A stretch of 64,000 bases of DNA from Paenibacillus wynnii (lineage in GTDB: Bacteria; Bacillota; Bacilli; Paenibacillales; Paenibacillaceae), in assembly GCF_000757885.1 (NCBI RefSeq), contig NZ_JQCR01000002.1, positions 1,550,001 to 1,614,000 on the forward strand. Reading direction: 5' to 3'. The notes beneath the pieces were generated by a model that searched no databases, was not told where the DNA came from, and saw only the letters and a program-made list of their open reading frames with translations. This document shows, piece after piece, positions 8,421 through 17,669 of this stretch (positions are counted from its first letter, which is position 1; every line of letters begins with the position of its first letter). The position numbers were made by a program, and so were the translations under genes.

Positions 8421-8555
8421 ATAAAAGCCTCCACCTTGAATACTATACTTTCAAAAATTCGACAGATATGATTTAGACCCAACCGAATTGCTTAATATAG
8501 TATACTGCACAGACGACATACCTACACGTTAATAATTAACGTCATTTACAAATGG

Positions 8556-8972
8556 TTATGTATCCTGGGAATACAGGGCAATCCCATCCCTAAACTGCCA
8601 ACCGAGTCCGCTCCAGAAACCCCGTCCCCCCTCATTGTCTCCAATCACCATTAGATGACATTTGGCGATTCTTTCCTCACGAAGTTTGTTCAGGCATCTG
8701 TTCACCAGTGCCCGTCCAACACCCATACCCCGGTAGGAGGTGCTCACGGCAACATGATATATATATCCCCGACGCCCGTCATGTCCGCATAGAGCCGTAC
8801 CTGCAATAGTACCGTCCTCATCCTCGCAAATCTGACTTAAACCGACATTTCGCTGTAAGTAACGCGTAATTTCTTCTTCAGAATCAGCTGAACTGAGCCC
8901 CATACCCTCTGTTTTCTCCCATAACTTGTAGGCAGCGGAATAATCTTGTTCTAACATTTCCCTATAAATCAT
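8556..8972 (-). CDS. GNAT-family N-acetyltransferase
   Basis: A 138-residue Gcn5-related acetyltransferase. The acetyl-CoA pyrophosphate loop is seen as YRGMGVGRALVNRCL (motif A) after the strand YIYHVAVS; the C-terminal GFWSGLGWQFRDGIALYS is motif B. The pattern resembles YpeA-type enzymes, whose substrate is not settled. The next upstream gene, 16 nt away, is another GNAT of different sequence; the two are probably cotranscribed. Confidence 0.88.
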   Translation of the reverse strand: MIYREMLEQDYSAAYKLWEKTEGMGLSSADSEEEITRYLQRNVGLSQICEDEDGTIAGTALCGHDGRRGYIYHVAVSTSYRGMGVGRALVNRCLNKLREERIAKCHLMVIGDNEGGRGFWSGLGWQFRDGIALYSQDT

Positions 8973-8988
8973 GACTCCGCTCCTCTCC

Positions 8989-9435
8989 CTAACGGTTCTT
9001 CACGAACCGATACCCTGTAATTTGATAGCCCATCGACTCGTAAAAAATATGGGCTTCACGAACCCTTCCCATACCACTCGCCAACCAGGTACCTATGCAG
9101 CCTCGCTCGGAAGCCAAATGTTCCGCATAAGCGATAAGACTTTTACCAATTCCGCGTCTTCGAACTCTCCGATCGGTAACCAGCAGGGAAACTTCCCCGT
9201 AACGGCCCTTTTCATTATTTTCCCGGAGTCTGAAGCCCAGGGCCCCCAAGACAGATGTTTTCCCCTCGCCGGTAGTCTCCGTGCACACATACAGCTCCTC
9301 TGTAGGACTCCTGTCGATAAAATCAAGACGGCGTTCCATCTCCTCGGGTAAAAGAGGTCTTCCGTTCAACTGCTCCATTAACCGACATAAGCCCTTGATA
9401 TCCTCATTGGAGGCTTTACGGATCTGTAATTCCAT
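8989..9435 (-). CDS. GNAT-family N-acetyltransferase
   Basis: The 148-residue protein has the GNAT core: GEVSLLVTDRRVRRRGIGKSL carries the acetyl-CoA-binding R/Q-x-x-G-x-G/A loop, and the C-terminal AHIFYESMGYQITGYRF is the usual last strand-helix pair. The N-terminal IRKASNEDIKGLCRLMEQL is typical of amino-acid or aminoglycoside-type acetyltransferases. The substrate is unknown. It is the first of a two-gene GNAT pair. Confidence 0.88.
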   Translation of the reverse strand: MELQIRKASNEDIKGLCRLMEQLNGRPLLPEEMERRLDFIDRSPTEELYVCTETTGEGKTSVLGALGFRLRENNEKGRYGEVSLLVTDRRVRRRGIGKSLIAYAEHLASERGCIGTWLASGMGRVREAHIFYESMGYQITGYRFVKNR

Positions 9436-9707
9436 GCAACTTCAACTCCTTCACGTACCATAGAATGTTCTATTGATTATATCAATGTAACATGTACCAT
9501 CTGACCTAATCTACAAGGCATATGGACGAAGTTCATTAGTAATTATCACAAAATTTCATAAATTCATTTGGCGTTCCCTGTCGTTTGCACCCTTTTTTGG
9601 GCGGGTGAATAGAAATATACGAGCACATCAAGTTATCACAACGGGAGGAGTAACGCCGGCTTCATTTGAAGGGTGGATCTCGCTCCCAATGAGGGGACAA
9701 AACCAGT
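9436..9707. other. Intergenic region with no recognised gene
   Basis: These 272 bp separate the divergent GNAT pair from the membrane protein gene at 9708. Promoters for both sides should lie here; an AT-rich stretch around 9465-9560 is the likeliest place, but no clean -35/-10 pair with good spacing was picked out. No RNA gene or repeat was seen. Confidence 0.4.
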
Positions 9708-10163
9708 ATGAACAAAACCCATTTTGACGAAATTCCGTCCGTCCGCCTGACAGCCGGAATGTATGCCCTCAGTAAATTGGCATGCGCAGGGCTAACCTTT
9801 CTTCTACTGTCTTTATTCGTACTCTGGGTGCCGGAAATCGAAGGCAAACCTCAGGGGTGGCCGGTCACCATCCCCTATGCCGTCTATGTCTATGGATTGA
9901 CCGCATCTCTAGCAGCAGACGTCCTTCTTCGCCTACTGTCTCATAAATCTCCGGTTTTGAGCCTGATATTGTATGGACTTTCGGGCCTCGGGGCCGGACT
10001 GTGGGTAGCGGCGGAGGAAGGTGGCGTGTGGCTGCAGTGCGCCGTAGCGGGGGTATTGCTCCTGCTGATCTTCTACGCCACAGAGCTTATAACAGATCGG
10101 GCACCGCTGCTGCTCCCCGTATTCGCGCTGTTTGCTCCACTGCTTTACCTGCTGCTTATGTGA
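9708..10163 (+). CDS. Small multi-pass membrane protein, function unknown
   Basis: The 151-residue protein has four to five hydrophobic segments (about residues 22-44, 55-75, 84-104, 108-125 and 132-150) linked by very short loops and no enzyme motif. It resembles the many small Paenibacillus membrane proteins without known role. GAGGGGAC lies upstream of ATG 9708. It ends 9 nt before the end of the convergent nnr gene. Confidence 0.7.
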   Translation: MNKTHFDEIPSVRLTAGMYALSKLACAGLTFLLLSLFVLWVPEIEGKPQGWPVTIPYAVYVYGLTASLAADVLLRLLSHKSPVLSLILYGLSGLGAGLWVAAEEGGVWLQCAVAGVLLLLIFYATELITDRAPLLLPVFALFAPLLYLLLM

Positions 10164-10172
10164 TCCCAATGT

Positions 10173-11783
10173 CTATAAGGCTTCAATAATATCCCCAGCC
10201 ATTAATGCAGACGGATCTTGCCGTTGATGTGACGCTCTTTCTCCGGCCAGTCCATGCAGGTATACACCGAATGCCGCAGCCTGTGTCGCATTCAATCCCT
10301 GTGCAAGCAGGCCGGAAATCATACCGGTAAGCACATCCCCGGCACCTCCGGTACCCATTGCTGGGCTGCCGGTTGTGTTAATAAAAGCTTGCCCCTCCGG
10401 GGTTGCGATGACGGTGTGTGCTCCTTTTAGCACAAGCGTAACGCTGTACTCTCGGGCATAATCAAGAGCCAATTGAATGCGGTTCCGCTGAACCTCAACC
10501 GTAGATATACCCGCCAGCCGGGCCATTTCACCGGGATGGGGAGTCAAGATAACCGGATGACGACGACTTGTCCAAATCCGGTAGTCGGTTTCAGCAAGAA
10601 TATTCAGGGCATCTGCATCCAGCACCAGCGGACAATCCGTACCTTCCCAAATGGAACGCAGCCACTCTGTATCTCCCGCAAACCGACCCAGACCGGGGCC
10701 GGCAGCGGTAACATCGCGCTCGGCACTAAGCTTCAGCACCTCCACAGCGGTATCCTTATTCCAACTGCCGTCTTCTTCGCCACCAACCTCTGCCAGCATA
10801 AGCTCAGGTACAGAACCTATGGCATAGGGAAGCAGCCTCCGCGGGAGCGCCCAAGTCACGAGACCACAGCCGGCACGCAGTGCTGCCCGGGAGGCAAGCA
10901 GACCCGCACCGCTCATCCGCAGGGTACCACCTGCAAGAAGTACATGCCCGTAGGTTCCCTTATGTCCTTCGGGCGAACGTTGGCGTGAAGTATCCACGTT
11001 AAGAACATCACGAAGGACGGCGGGGGTCAGCCAGTACACGGCTGACCCCTGTTTGCGCACCAGAGCGGATGGAATCCCGATGGAGCGAACCACGATATGC
11101 CCGGCAGCTCCTGCGCCGGGGTACTGCAGCAGGCCTCGCTTGAGAAACGCGAGGCATACCGTAACGGACGCATGAATGCACGGCTCATGCGTCTGCCCCG
11201 TGTCCGCGTCCAGCCCGCTAGGGATGTCCGCGGACACGATGGGCTTGCCGCTGCTGTTCGCGGCGGCAATCAGCTCCGCATAGGTGCCGCGCGGGGCACC
11301 CGCGGCACCCGTGCCGAGCAGCGCGTCCAGTATGCCGCTGTATGCGGCGATGTCCAGCCTGTCCCTGCCGTAGACTACGGCGGACAGGCCCATCGCCGCA
11401 GCGGCATCGCGCTGCAGGGCAGCTTCGCCGGTCAGCGACTCCGGCGGCACAGCATACACCAGCGTGACGGCGATGCCCGCCTCGCTGAGGTGACGTGCGG
11501 CGACCAGTCCGTCGCCGCCGTTATTGCCTTTGCCGACCAGGACGAGCCATCGCTCGGCGGCGGCAGTGCCCAGTGTCAGCGCGGCATCTCCGCTGACATG
11601 GAACCCTTCGCGGCTCCCATTCCAAGCCGCGGGCTCTACCTTCTCTTGCCGCTTGCATAGCGCAATAATCTCCTCCGCAATGGCCCGCCCGGCGTTCTCC
11701 ATCAACGCAATCGCCGGAATGCCCAGGCCCTCTATGGTCTCACGGTCCAGTTGACGCATTTGCTCTGCAGTTACCACATACAT
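10173..11783 (-). CDS. nnr: Bifunctional NAD(P)H-hydrate epimerase / ADP-dependent dehydratase
   Basis: A 536-residue fusion of a YjeF_N epimerase domain (residues 1 to ~225, with GNNGGDG at 86-92 and ADIPSGLDADTG) and a C-terminal kinase-like dehydratase domain (~235-530, with LTPHPGEMARL and the phosphate-binding GTGGAGDVLTG at 477-487). Together they repair hydrated NADH and NADPH: the epimerase interconverts R and S hydrates, the dehydratase restores the cofactor using ADP. The N domain carries an unusual ~35-residue insertion (residues ~43-77) after the first helix. The gene is separate from its neighbours. Confidence 0.95.
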   Translation of the reverse strand: MYVVTAEQMRQLDRETIEGLGIPAIALMENAGRAIAEEIIALCKRQEKVEPAAWNGSREGFHVSGDAALTLGTAAAERWLVLVGKGNNGGDGLVAARHLSEAGIAVTLVYAVPPESLTGEAALQRDAAAAMGLSAVVYGRDRLDIAAYSGILDALLGTGAAGAPRGTYAELIAAANSSGKPIVSADIPSGLDADTGQTHEPCIHASVTVCLAFLKRGLLQYPGAGAAGHIVVRSIGIPSALVRKQGSAVYWLTPAVLRDVLNVDTSRQRSPEGHKGTYGHVLLAGGTLRMSGAGLLASRAALRAGCGLVTWALPRRLLPYAIGSVPELMLAEVGGEEDGSWNKDTAVEVLKLSAERDVTAAGPGLGRFAGDTEWLRSIWEGTDCPLVLDADALNILAETDYRIWTSRRHPVILTPHPGEMARLAGISTVEVQRNRIQLALDYAREYSVTLVLKGAHTVIATPEGQAFINTTGSPAMGTGGAGDVLTGMISGLLAQGLNATQAAAFGVYLHGLAGERASHQRQDPSALMAGDIIEAL

Positions 11784-11885
11784 GGCTTAACCCTCCGTTC
11801 ACTTACACTTTCGCTGCATCTTCACGTACACTCTTTACTTGCCCTTTATCTATTCTCTCTTCTCTCTTCTTCTTTTATTAAGATT

Positions 11886-12518
11886 CTAATAAGCTACTGT
11901 AAATCGGGTACGGCTGTAGTTGCCTTCTTCCAGCTCATCGATAATAGCTACCGCATAATCTTCAACACTGATCACACTGTTCCCGTTCTCATCTACTACC
12001 AGTTGATCCAGACCGATACGGAACTGCCCTGTACGGCGGCCCGATTGAATAACAGCCGCAGGTGAGGCATAAGAATAATCCAGCTCCGAACCGCTGTAAA
12101 TTTCATAGGCATCGGAATGCGCAGCAGCTAACGGTCTTAGCTCTGTCGGGAAATCTCGTGTATCCATCAGCATTTCTCCCGACTCCGTTCGGAGACTACC
12201 TGCCCCTCCCACTATAATCAGTCGGTTAAGTCCTGCGGCAGTCAGTCCTTCTACTAACGAACTTGCAGCCTCAAGCAGTTCCCGTTCCTGTCCCCATTCC
12301 GGTCCATAGGCGCTAATTGCAGCCTTATGCCCATGGGCAGCAGCGCTAACTGATGCAGGGTCCAGAATATCCACTTTCAGCGTACGCAGACGTTCATGGA
12401 CAACATCCAACTTATCCGGTTGACGTACAGTCGCCGTAACTTCATGCTTCCGCTTCAGGGCCTCTTGCAATATAGCCCGTCCAATGTTTCCCGATGCACC
12501 AAACAATACAACATTCAT
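11886..12518 (-). CDS. NAD(P)-binding, NmrA/SDR-like oxidoreductase
   Basis: The 210-residue protein begins MNVVLFGASGNIGRAI, a Rossmann-fold nucleotide-binding loop (GxxGxxG), and continues with the pattern of atypical short-chain dehydrogenases (VDILDPASV, LIIVGGAGSLR, LDYSYASPAAVIQSG). Such YhfK/YwnB-type proteins bind NAD(P) but often lack the YxxxK pair, and their substrates are usually unknown. The start is preceded by GCGAGGAAT. It is a single-gene unit. Confidence 0.85.
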   Translation of the reverse strand: MNVVLFGASGNIGRAILQEALKRKHEVTATVRQPDKLDVVHERLRTLKVDILDPASVSAAAHGHKAAISAYGPEWGQERELLEAASSLVEGLTAAGLNRLIIVGGAGSLRTESGEMLMDTRDFPTELRPLAAAHSDAYEIYSGSELDYSYASPAAVIQSGRRTGQFRIGLDQLVVDENGNSVISVEDYAVAIIDELEEGNYSRTRFTVAY

Positions 12519-12706
12519 CTTAAATTCCTCGCTTTCTCAGTTTAAAGTACAGTCCGGCCTTCCATCATAATTTATCCTATATCCACCATCCGAAACCCTT
12601 TTGTAAGAGAATGATGTTAATATGAAACGATTCCTGTCTTTAGCCGTAAAAGCAATTATTAAAACATATACTTTCAATATACATTAAAAAAGGTTGGTGA
12701 ACTAAG

Positions 12707-13015
12707 ATGTCTCCTTTAGCCAAGTTACTAAAATGGGGAACTTTTGCGTACGAGGCTTTCCTCGCACTGCCGATTATCGGCGGATTATTTGTTCTAGCTA
12801 ACGGATGGATTCCGCTAGGCATTGCATTCCTGCTTCATGCTTTAGCTATTATTGTGTTATTTAAGGAACGTGGACCTGTGATCGGGAACGTTGTTGGTGT
12901 GGTTACCTCTATCATAGGCTTCATCCCTATTGTCGGATGGGTTATGCATGGAATTACAGCTCTTATACTGCTTGTGGAGGGTATTTCTACTTCCCGGCGA
13001 ACACCGCGTTATTAA
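12707..13015 (+). CDS. Small membrane protein, function unknown
   Basis: A 102-residue protein with three hydrophobic segments (~residues 13-35, 37-52, 56-93) rich in Gly, Ile and Val and a short basic tail (TSRRTPRY). AAAGGTTGGTG precedes the ATG. A strong terminator follows directly, so this is a single-gene transcript. No family was recognised. Confidence 0.72.
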   Translation: MSPLAKLLKWGTFAYEAFLALPIIGGLFVLANGWIPLGIAFLLHALAIIVLFKERGPVIGNVVGVVTSIIGFIPIVGWVMHGITALILLVEGISTSRRTPRY

Positions 13016-13029
13016 GCAAGACATGCAGA

Positions 13030-13065
13030 AGAGGGTGTCCCATAACTTGGGACACCCTCTTTTTG
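13030..13065 (+). terminator. Intrinsic terminator
   Basis: AGAGGGTGTCCC and GGGACACCCTCT form a 12-bp perfect stem around a short loop, followed by TTTTTG. It ends the small membrane protein gene. The GGTGTCCC/GGGACACC core is like those of the hairpins at 45101-45150 and 60026-60069. Confidence 0.9.
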
Positions 13066-13233
13066 TGGGGAGTCGGATAGACAGCTTTGCGAATTATCAT
13101 ACCGTCAGAGACCATAAGATAAATTTTTGACTTACCCTAGAAATTGAAACAGTGACCGCTAAGGACGAGAAATAAAGCAATAGACTGTCACTGTTACATT
13201 GAACTATCGTTTCCCGTTAGCGGAATAACTAAA

Positions 13234-13422
13234 TTATGGCATAGTCATAAACAGATTGTTTATTATGTTATTTACCCATTCATAAGTGAAAATAGCCGTA
13301 AGTAACAAGGCGAAAGTACTTGCAGTAATCTTATTGAGTCTTGGGATTATTCCAATAAGTTTGTACATTAAAAAAAAGCATAATATCGTTGCCATCAGAA
13401 GTAAGAGAACAGGTATCCACAT
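13234..13422 (-). CDS. Very small membrane protein
   Basis: A 62-residue protein with two predicted membrane helices (residues ~3-24 and ~36-58) and a good ribosome binding site (AAGGAAGGG, 6 nt before the ATG). No family was recognised. It lies 72 nt after the start of the hydrolase gene region but as a separate unit; the next gene upstream is unrelated. Confidence 0.6.
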   Translation of the reverse strand: MWIPVLLLLMATILCFFLMYKLIGIIPRLNKITASTFALLLTAIFTYEWVNNIINNLFMTMP

Positions 13423-13494
13423 TATATTTCCCTTCCTTTTTAGTCTAACTTTGATACTAAATTAGCATATCAAAAACGCAGCCTGCTCCGTAAT

Positions 13495-14994
13495 TTATAG
13501 CGAGGTTACGAACTTCACCTCCGGAAAGCGGCTATCCGGTCCTTTCATTAAGGCTCCGCCTTGATTTTTCAGATACATATCGAAGAAATCCAGCATATAA
13601 GCATTGATAACGGAGTTTGCTCTTTCGGGCGCAATCTTTCCTGTAATGCCCAGCAAGTTGAATATCGGAGAAATGAACTGTACGTCGGCAAAATTCAAAT
13701 GCTCCGTATTTTCGATAATGAGGACTTGTCCCCCTTCGTCGACCGCTTCGCTCATCCGTTTAAGCTCCAACTTTTTATCTTCCGTTACTTGATCCTCCCA
13801 CTCTCTTGTCGAGCCCATACGGTTAAGCTCTGTATCCGTGTAGACCCGGTTATCCATCACCCTTTTTAATTTTTCGGAATAGCTTTCCGAGTTGATGAAC
13901 AAAACCGGCTTTCGCAGACTCACCGTGTCACGCAGTCGATAAAGCCCTCCATCAAGGTCTATTCCAACCACGATTCGCGGATCGTAAGAAGCGTCATAGG
14001 CCGTCGCTCCGCCGATGGAATGACCGAACACCCCGACATGACCGAGATCCATCCTCCCTTTTAGATGACTTGGAATCTGCCCCGATTGGATGAGCTCGAA
14101 TTGGTCCAACGTAAACGACACATCGTCGGTTAACACTTTTCCCAACTTATCTCGAATTTCCCTTCCTGTCTGGTAATCATCGTCGGATGAGAATAAGTCG
14201 TCGGTTGTGCTAGTCGTGATTCGACCGTCCGGAAACTCGGTTGCTAATGTATTGTAGGTGTGGTCGATCACGGCCACAATATATCCGTGACTCGCGAAAT
14301 TTTCGGCTTGCGCTGTGTGAAGGAACCTGGAAGACCCGTTGCCGGGGTTCGCAAGGATCAGCGGGTATGAAGTCTGTGCCGAAGAGATTTCTGCATCCGA
14401 ATAAGCATGACTGGATACGTACTTCAGGTGTTGAAAAGTAAACCCGGGAAGACCATAGTTCGCAGCCATATAACGTAAAATCCGGGTATCGGGAATAAAA
14501 GAAGCGCGCTTGCCACTGCCAGCTTGAGTCGGATACCATACCTGAACCATCAATTCTCTCTTACCCTCTCTGGCTTCGTCGAAAATCTCTTCCCTCTTTG
14601 TATCCACGAAATGAAAAGTTTGCGTTCCTACCTTAAATTCGCCTGTCAATTCAGGGAGTTTAAATACAGGAAAAGCATACATGAGGCCCGCTGTTCCGAC
14701 CAGCATGATCGCTATTGCGGTATAAACTGAACCCAACAGGAATCGGGGGATTTTTTTGAAACTGTTTTTTTTTAAATAGCTATAACCTGAAATCGCTAAA
14801 AAAATGATCGTTATGCAATATGGGAAAAACAGCTGAATTCTGTATCCTTCCACTGTCCAATGAATGACCAGTAAAACTGCGGCGATCCCGCTTGCAACGA
14901 ATACTGTAATTCTACGCCGTCCTTTTTTTAATAGGACTGTTAATGCAAACAAGCCGATGTTTGACAAATATATCAATAATTCAAACAATCTCAT
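13495..14994 (-). CDS. Membrane-anchored alpha/beta hydrolase, PAF-acetylhydrolase-like
   Basis: The 499-residue protein has four N-terminal membrane segments (about residues 3-22, 28-48, 53-72, 86-110) and then an outside or membrane-facing alpha/beta-hydrolase domain. The nucleophile elbow is GHSIGGATAYD, the acid is probably in GIDLDGG and the histidine in NTEHLNFAD; the order fits platelet-activating-factor acetylhydrolase type II-like esterases. AAAAGGAG lies before ATG 14994. The substrate may be a lipid ester, but this is inference from the family. Another membrane-anchored hydrolase of similar layout lies at 20046-22316. Confidence 0.83.
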   Translation of the reverse strand: MRLFELLIYLSNIGLFALTVLLKKGRRRITVFVASGIAAVLLVIHWTVEGYRIQLFFPYCITIIFLAISGYSYLKKNSFKKIPRFLLGSVYTAIAIMLVGTAGLMYAFPVFKLPELTGEFKVGTQTFHFVDTKREEIFDEAREGKRELMVQVWYPTQAGSGKRASFIPDTRILRYMAANYGLPGFTFQHLKYVSSHAYSDAEISSAQTSYPLILANPGNGSSRFLHTAQAENFASHGYIVAVIDHTYNTLATEFPDGRITTSTTDDLFSSDDDYQTGREIRDKLGKVLTDDVSFTLDQFELIQSGQIPSHLKGRMDLGHVGVFGHSIGGATAYDASYDPRIVVGIDLDGGLYRLRDTVSLRKPVLFINSESYSEKLKRVMDNRVYTDTELNRMGSTREWEDQVTEDKKLELKRMSEAVDEGGQVLIIENTEHLNFADVQFISPIFNLLGITGKIAPERANSVINAYMLDFFDMYLKNQGGALMKGPDSRFPEVKFVTSL

Positions 14995-15202
14995 CTCAAG
15001 TCTCCTTTTAAAAAGTTTCCATTTTCATTTGTTCCAATCTTACCTTCCAGGCAAGCCTAAGCCCCCCTCCTTTCTTCGCTACTTTAGTATAAAGACGGTT
15101 TCGGAATCCAAAATGTATCAGTTTCGTTACTGTAAACTGCCGTTACTTCAATATAAAAAGCAGATGGCATCAGCAATCTGCTCTTTACGCTATCGTTTCC
15201 CG

Positions 15203-15907
15203 TTAGTTAATTCGTGTAAATATAAACTCATTCACTTCAGGTAAATAAACTTGTTTACCTTCCAATAGGAAACTATCTCCGTTTAATACCAAAGTTGTTT
15301 TTTTATTCGATCTTAAATGTATGATTATGCGGGCAGGGCCACCTTTTGGAGTAGGACCTTTATATTGCGTTATATTATCCTCCTGCACTCCCTTTAACAA
15401 TGATACAAGTATATAAATTTCATTTTTCTTTAACATAATTCGGTTATTGACTAACCACTTGATTTCAGCGAAATTAATATCGTTTACTGATAATTTAAAG
15501 AGACCCAAATTCATCGTTTCATCTGACTTTTCATTGCTAACAGCATGAAAATTAATCGCTTTGTATCCATCTGTACTAGCTTTGAAAGTGATTTGAACTA
15601 TATCCGATGTAGAATCTTGCTTCGTAACTCTCCCTTCAAGTATGAATTCTTGTAAAGGATAAGAATCTGATTTCTTTATCGGTATGATACGAGCGTTGCC
15701 GATGAGAAAGTTATTATCATACTCCTTTCTAAGTACGCTCATAAACTTAGGACGTAGTTCAAAAATAAGGACCTCTTCCAAGCACTTACGTTGAATATCG
15801 GCATTATATTTAGTTGGTGACTCCTCGCTGTAAGCTTCAGTACAATGCATTACTGTAAAGTTAGATAGCCCTATTACCCAAACCAAAATTATACGCTTCC
15901 ACCACAT
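15203..15907 (-). CDS. Secreted protein of unknown function
   Basis: A 234-residue protein with an N-terminal signal peptide (MWWKRIILVWVIGLSNFTVM, cleavage probably near residue 25) and a polar, beta-rich remainder with no recognised domain. GGAGG precedes ATG 15907. The hydrophobic core is followed by Cys but the preceding residues do not make a standard lipobox. Its AT content is higher than its neighbours, hinting at transfer. Confidence 0.6.
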   Translation of the reverse strand: MWWKRIILVWVIGLSNFTVMHCTEAYSEESPTKYNADIQRKCLEEVLIFELRPKFMSVLRKEYDNNFLIGNARIIPIKKSDSYPLQEFILEGRVTKQDSTSDIVQITFKASTDGYKAINFHAVSNEKSDETMNLGLFKLSVNDINFAEIKWLVNNRIMLKKNEIYILVSLLKGVQEDNITQYKGPTPKGGPARIIIHLRSNKKTTLVLNGDSFLLEGKQVYLPEVNEFIFTRIN

Positions 15908-16452
15908 GAGAAATAACCTCCATCTTTTTTGGTTATTTTGTCCAAGTGGTTATCGAGCTATCCTGCCCATTAGCGTAATGAAAAGGTCAGCCGATCGTCT
16001 GGCCGGCTGCCGTCGTGTCTGAATTGAATTATTGTTTCCATTAGAGCTTAATACCCTGTTTAGAGGGAGATTTTCCCTATAAATCATAAATAAAACCGTT
16101 TAATCAACCTATAGAGGAAAAAACTCCCTATAAATTCAACGAAACTATCTATATTGAGCCAAAACCTGAAATTTTAGGGGAGAATTCCTTCTAAATGACT
16201 CCAGGGGGGTTGAATCCTTATATTAGTAGTAAAAATTCCTTCTAAGGGTAATATGATTACCATAGGAGAGATAGCAAGCGCCTTGTATCTGAATCAACGT
16301 TACTGCGTTTATAAGAAGCATCCATGCAAACCGTTGGTAGTCCATGATCAACTTTGAAAAACAAAAGAACCGTCCCATTCGTAGAAAATTCTACTAATAG
16401 AACAGCCCCTTCTTTTATACTATAAATTCTCTGAATTCCCTTGACGGGATCA
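15908..16452. repeat. Gene-poor region with four degenerate GGGA/TCCC palindromic units
   Basis: No gene is supported between the secreted-protein gene and yezD. Four related units lie at about 16061-16086, 16112-16138, 16174-16198 and 16224-16250, each with the plan TAGAGGGAGA-TTTTCCCTATAAA or its weaker variants (GGGGAGAATTCCTTCTAAA), spaced 50-62 bp. They are partly self-complementary. They probably belong to a dispersed intergenic repeat. The 16251-16452 stretch shows nothing further. Confidence 0.5.
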
Positions 16453-16668
16453 CTAACTCCGCCCTGCAGAACGGGAATCGGTCCGCCGGCTTCCGGCTTC
16501 TCCACTAATTCGTGCTGAGCTATTCTCAAAACGTTTACGCTCTGTTCGCTCCATTTGAACAATCTGGCCTTCATGCACAACAATATGCAATGAGCCGAAT
16601 TCCATATCATCCAAAAGTTCTGCAATCCGTTCCAACCATATTTCATCCACCTTCAGCGGTTTAGCCAT
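16453..16668 (-). CDS. yezD: YezD-family small protein (DUF2292)
   Basis: The 71-residue protein starts MAKPLKVDEIWLERI and has the family core GSLHIVVHEGQIVQMERTER followed by a Ser/Arg-rich tail. YezD-like proteins are short, of unknown activity, and often lie near sulfur-assimilation genes. Here it is the last gene of the sbp-cysT-cysW unit, 101 nt downstream of cysW and with GGGAGG before its start, which supports a sulfur-related role by context only. Confidence 0.78.
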   Translation of the reverse strand: MAKPLKVDEIWLERIAELLDDMEFGSLHIVVHEGQIVQMERTERKRFENSSARISGEAGSRRTDSRSAGRS

Positions 16669-16769
16669 TCTCCAGCCTCCCTTTCCCCGGACGGGGGTTT
16701 ATCCCAAATAAATCCCGTAATTACCTACCTACATACTATGTTTTAAATTAGCATGGAACAAAACGGCTG

Positions 16770-17636
16770 TCAATGGACACTTTTACGGGTTAACCAGCTT
16801 TTGATAATCATCGTTACGAGGGCTAACAGCAGCAGGAGAGAAGCCACCGCGAAGGATGCGGAGAACTGATATTCGTTATATAAGATTTCGACATGCAATG
16901 GGAGCGTATTGGTTTCTCCGCGAATATGCCCTGACACTACAGAAACCGCACCAAACTCTCCCATCGCCCGCGCGTTACATAATATGATCCCGTACAGCAA
17001 ACCCCACTTGATGTTAGGAAGCGTAACTCTGAAAAAGATTTGCCAGCCTTTCGCACCTAATGTGATTGCCGCCTCTTCTTCCTGCGTTCCCTGATCCTCC
17101 ATAAGCGGGATTAATTCCCGCGCCACAAACGGAAAAGTTATAAACAAAGTCGCCAGAATGATACCCGGCAAGGCAAAAACAACTTTGATATCATGGTCGC
17201 TCAACCAAGGTCCAAACCAGCCCCGAGCGCCAAAGATCAGTACAAAAATCATTCCGCCAATAACAGGTGATACCGCAAAAGGCAAATCAATCAGCGTTAT
17301 AAGCAGTCCTTTACCCCGGAACCTGAATTTAGTAATGGCCCAAGCGGCAATGACCCCGAATACCGTATTCAGCGGAACGGTAATGGCAGCGATGAGTATG
17401 GTAAGTCTAAGAGCCGAACGTGCATCAGGATCGGTCAAGGCCGCCAGATATACATCCCACCCCTTCTTCAACGATTCCGTCAGCACGATGATCAGCGGAA
17501 GAGCAATCAGCCACAAGAGCACCAGCCCGGCTGCTCCAATCAGAACCCACTTTACTAGGGATGATTCTGTGGTAGCGGGTGAAGATGAACTCTTCTTTGG
17601 ACGAGCGGCGGCATAGATGGGAACGGTACCCGCCAT
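16770..17636 (-). CDS. cysW: Sulfate ABC transporter permease CysW
   Basis: The 288-residue inner-membrane permease has six hydrophobic segments and the conserved cytoplasmic loop EEEAAITLGAKGWQIFFRVTLPNIKWGLLYG that docks the ATPase. An N-terminal extension of ~25 residues rich in Ser/Lys precedes the first helix. It forms the channel with CysT for sulfate or thiosulfate import. cysT ends 33 nt upstream on the same strand. AGGAGGAAT precedes ATG 17636. Confidence 0.93.
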   Translation of the reverse strand: MAGTVPIYAAARPKKSSSSPATTESSLVKWVLIGAAGLVLLWLIALPLIIVLTESLKKGWDVYLAALTDPDARSALRLTILIAAITVPLNTVFGVIAAWAITKFRFRGKGLLITLIDLPFAVSPVIGGMIFVLIFGARGWFGPWLSDHDIKVVFALPGIILATLFITFPFVARELIPLMEDQGTQEEEAAITLGAKGWQIFFRVTLPNIKWGLLYGIILCNARAMGEFGAVSVVSGHIRGETNTLPLHVEILYNEYQFSASFAVASLLLLLALVTMIIKSWLTRKSVH

Positions 17637-17669
17637 AAGTATTCCTCCTAACCGTTTTATGGTCTAAAA

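Noticed and set aside
8971..9351. Plus-strand frames opposite the two GNAT genes
   Set aside because: They are antisense shadows without binding sites or family features.
16257..16646. A 129-residue open frame overlapping yezD on the same strand
   Set aside because: It reads yezD in another frame, has no binding site, and only the 16453-16668 frame fits a known family (YezD).
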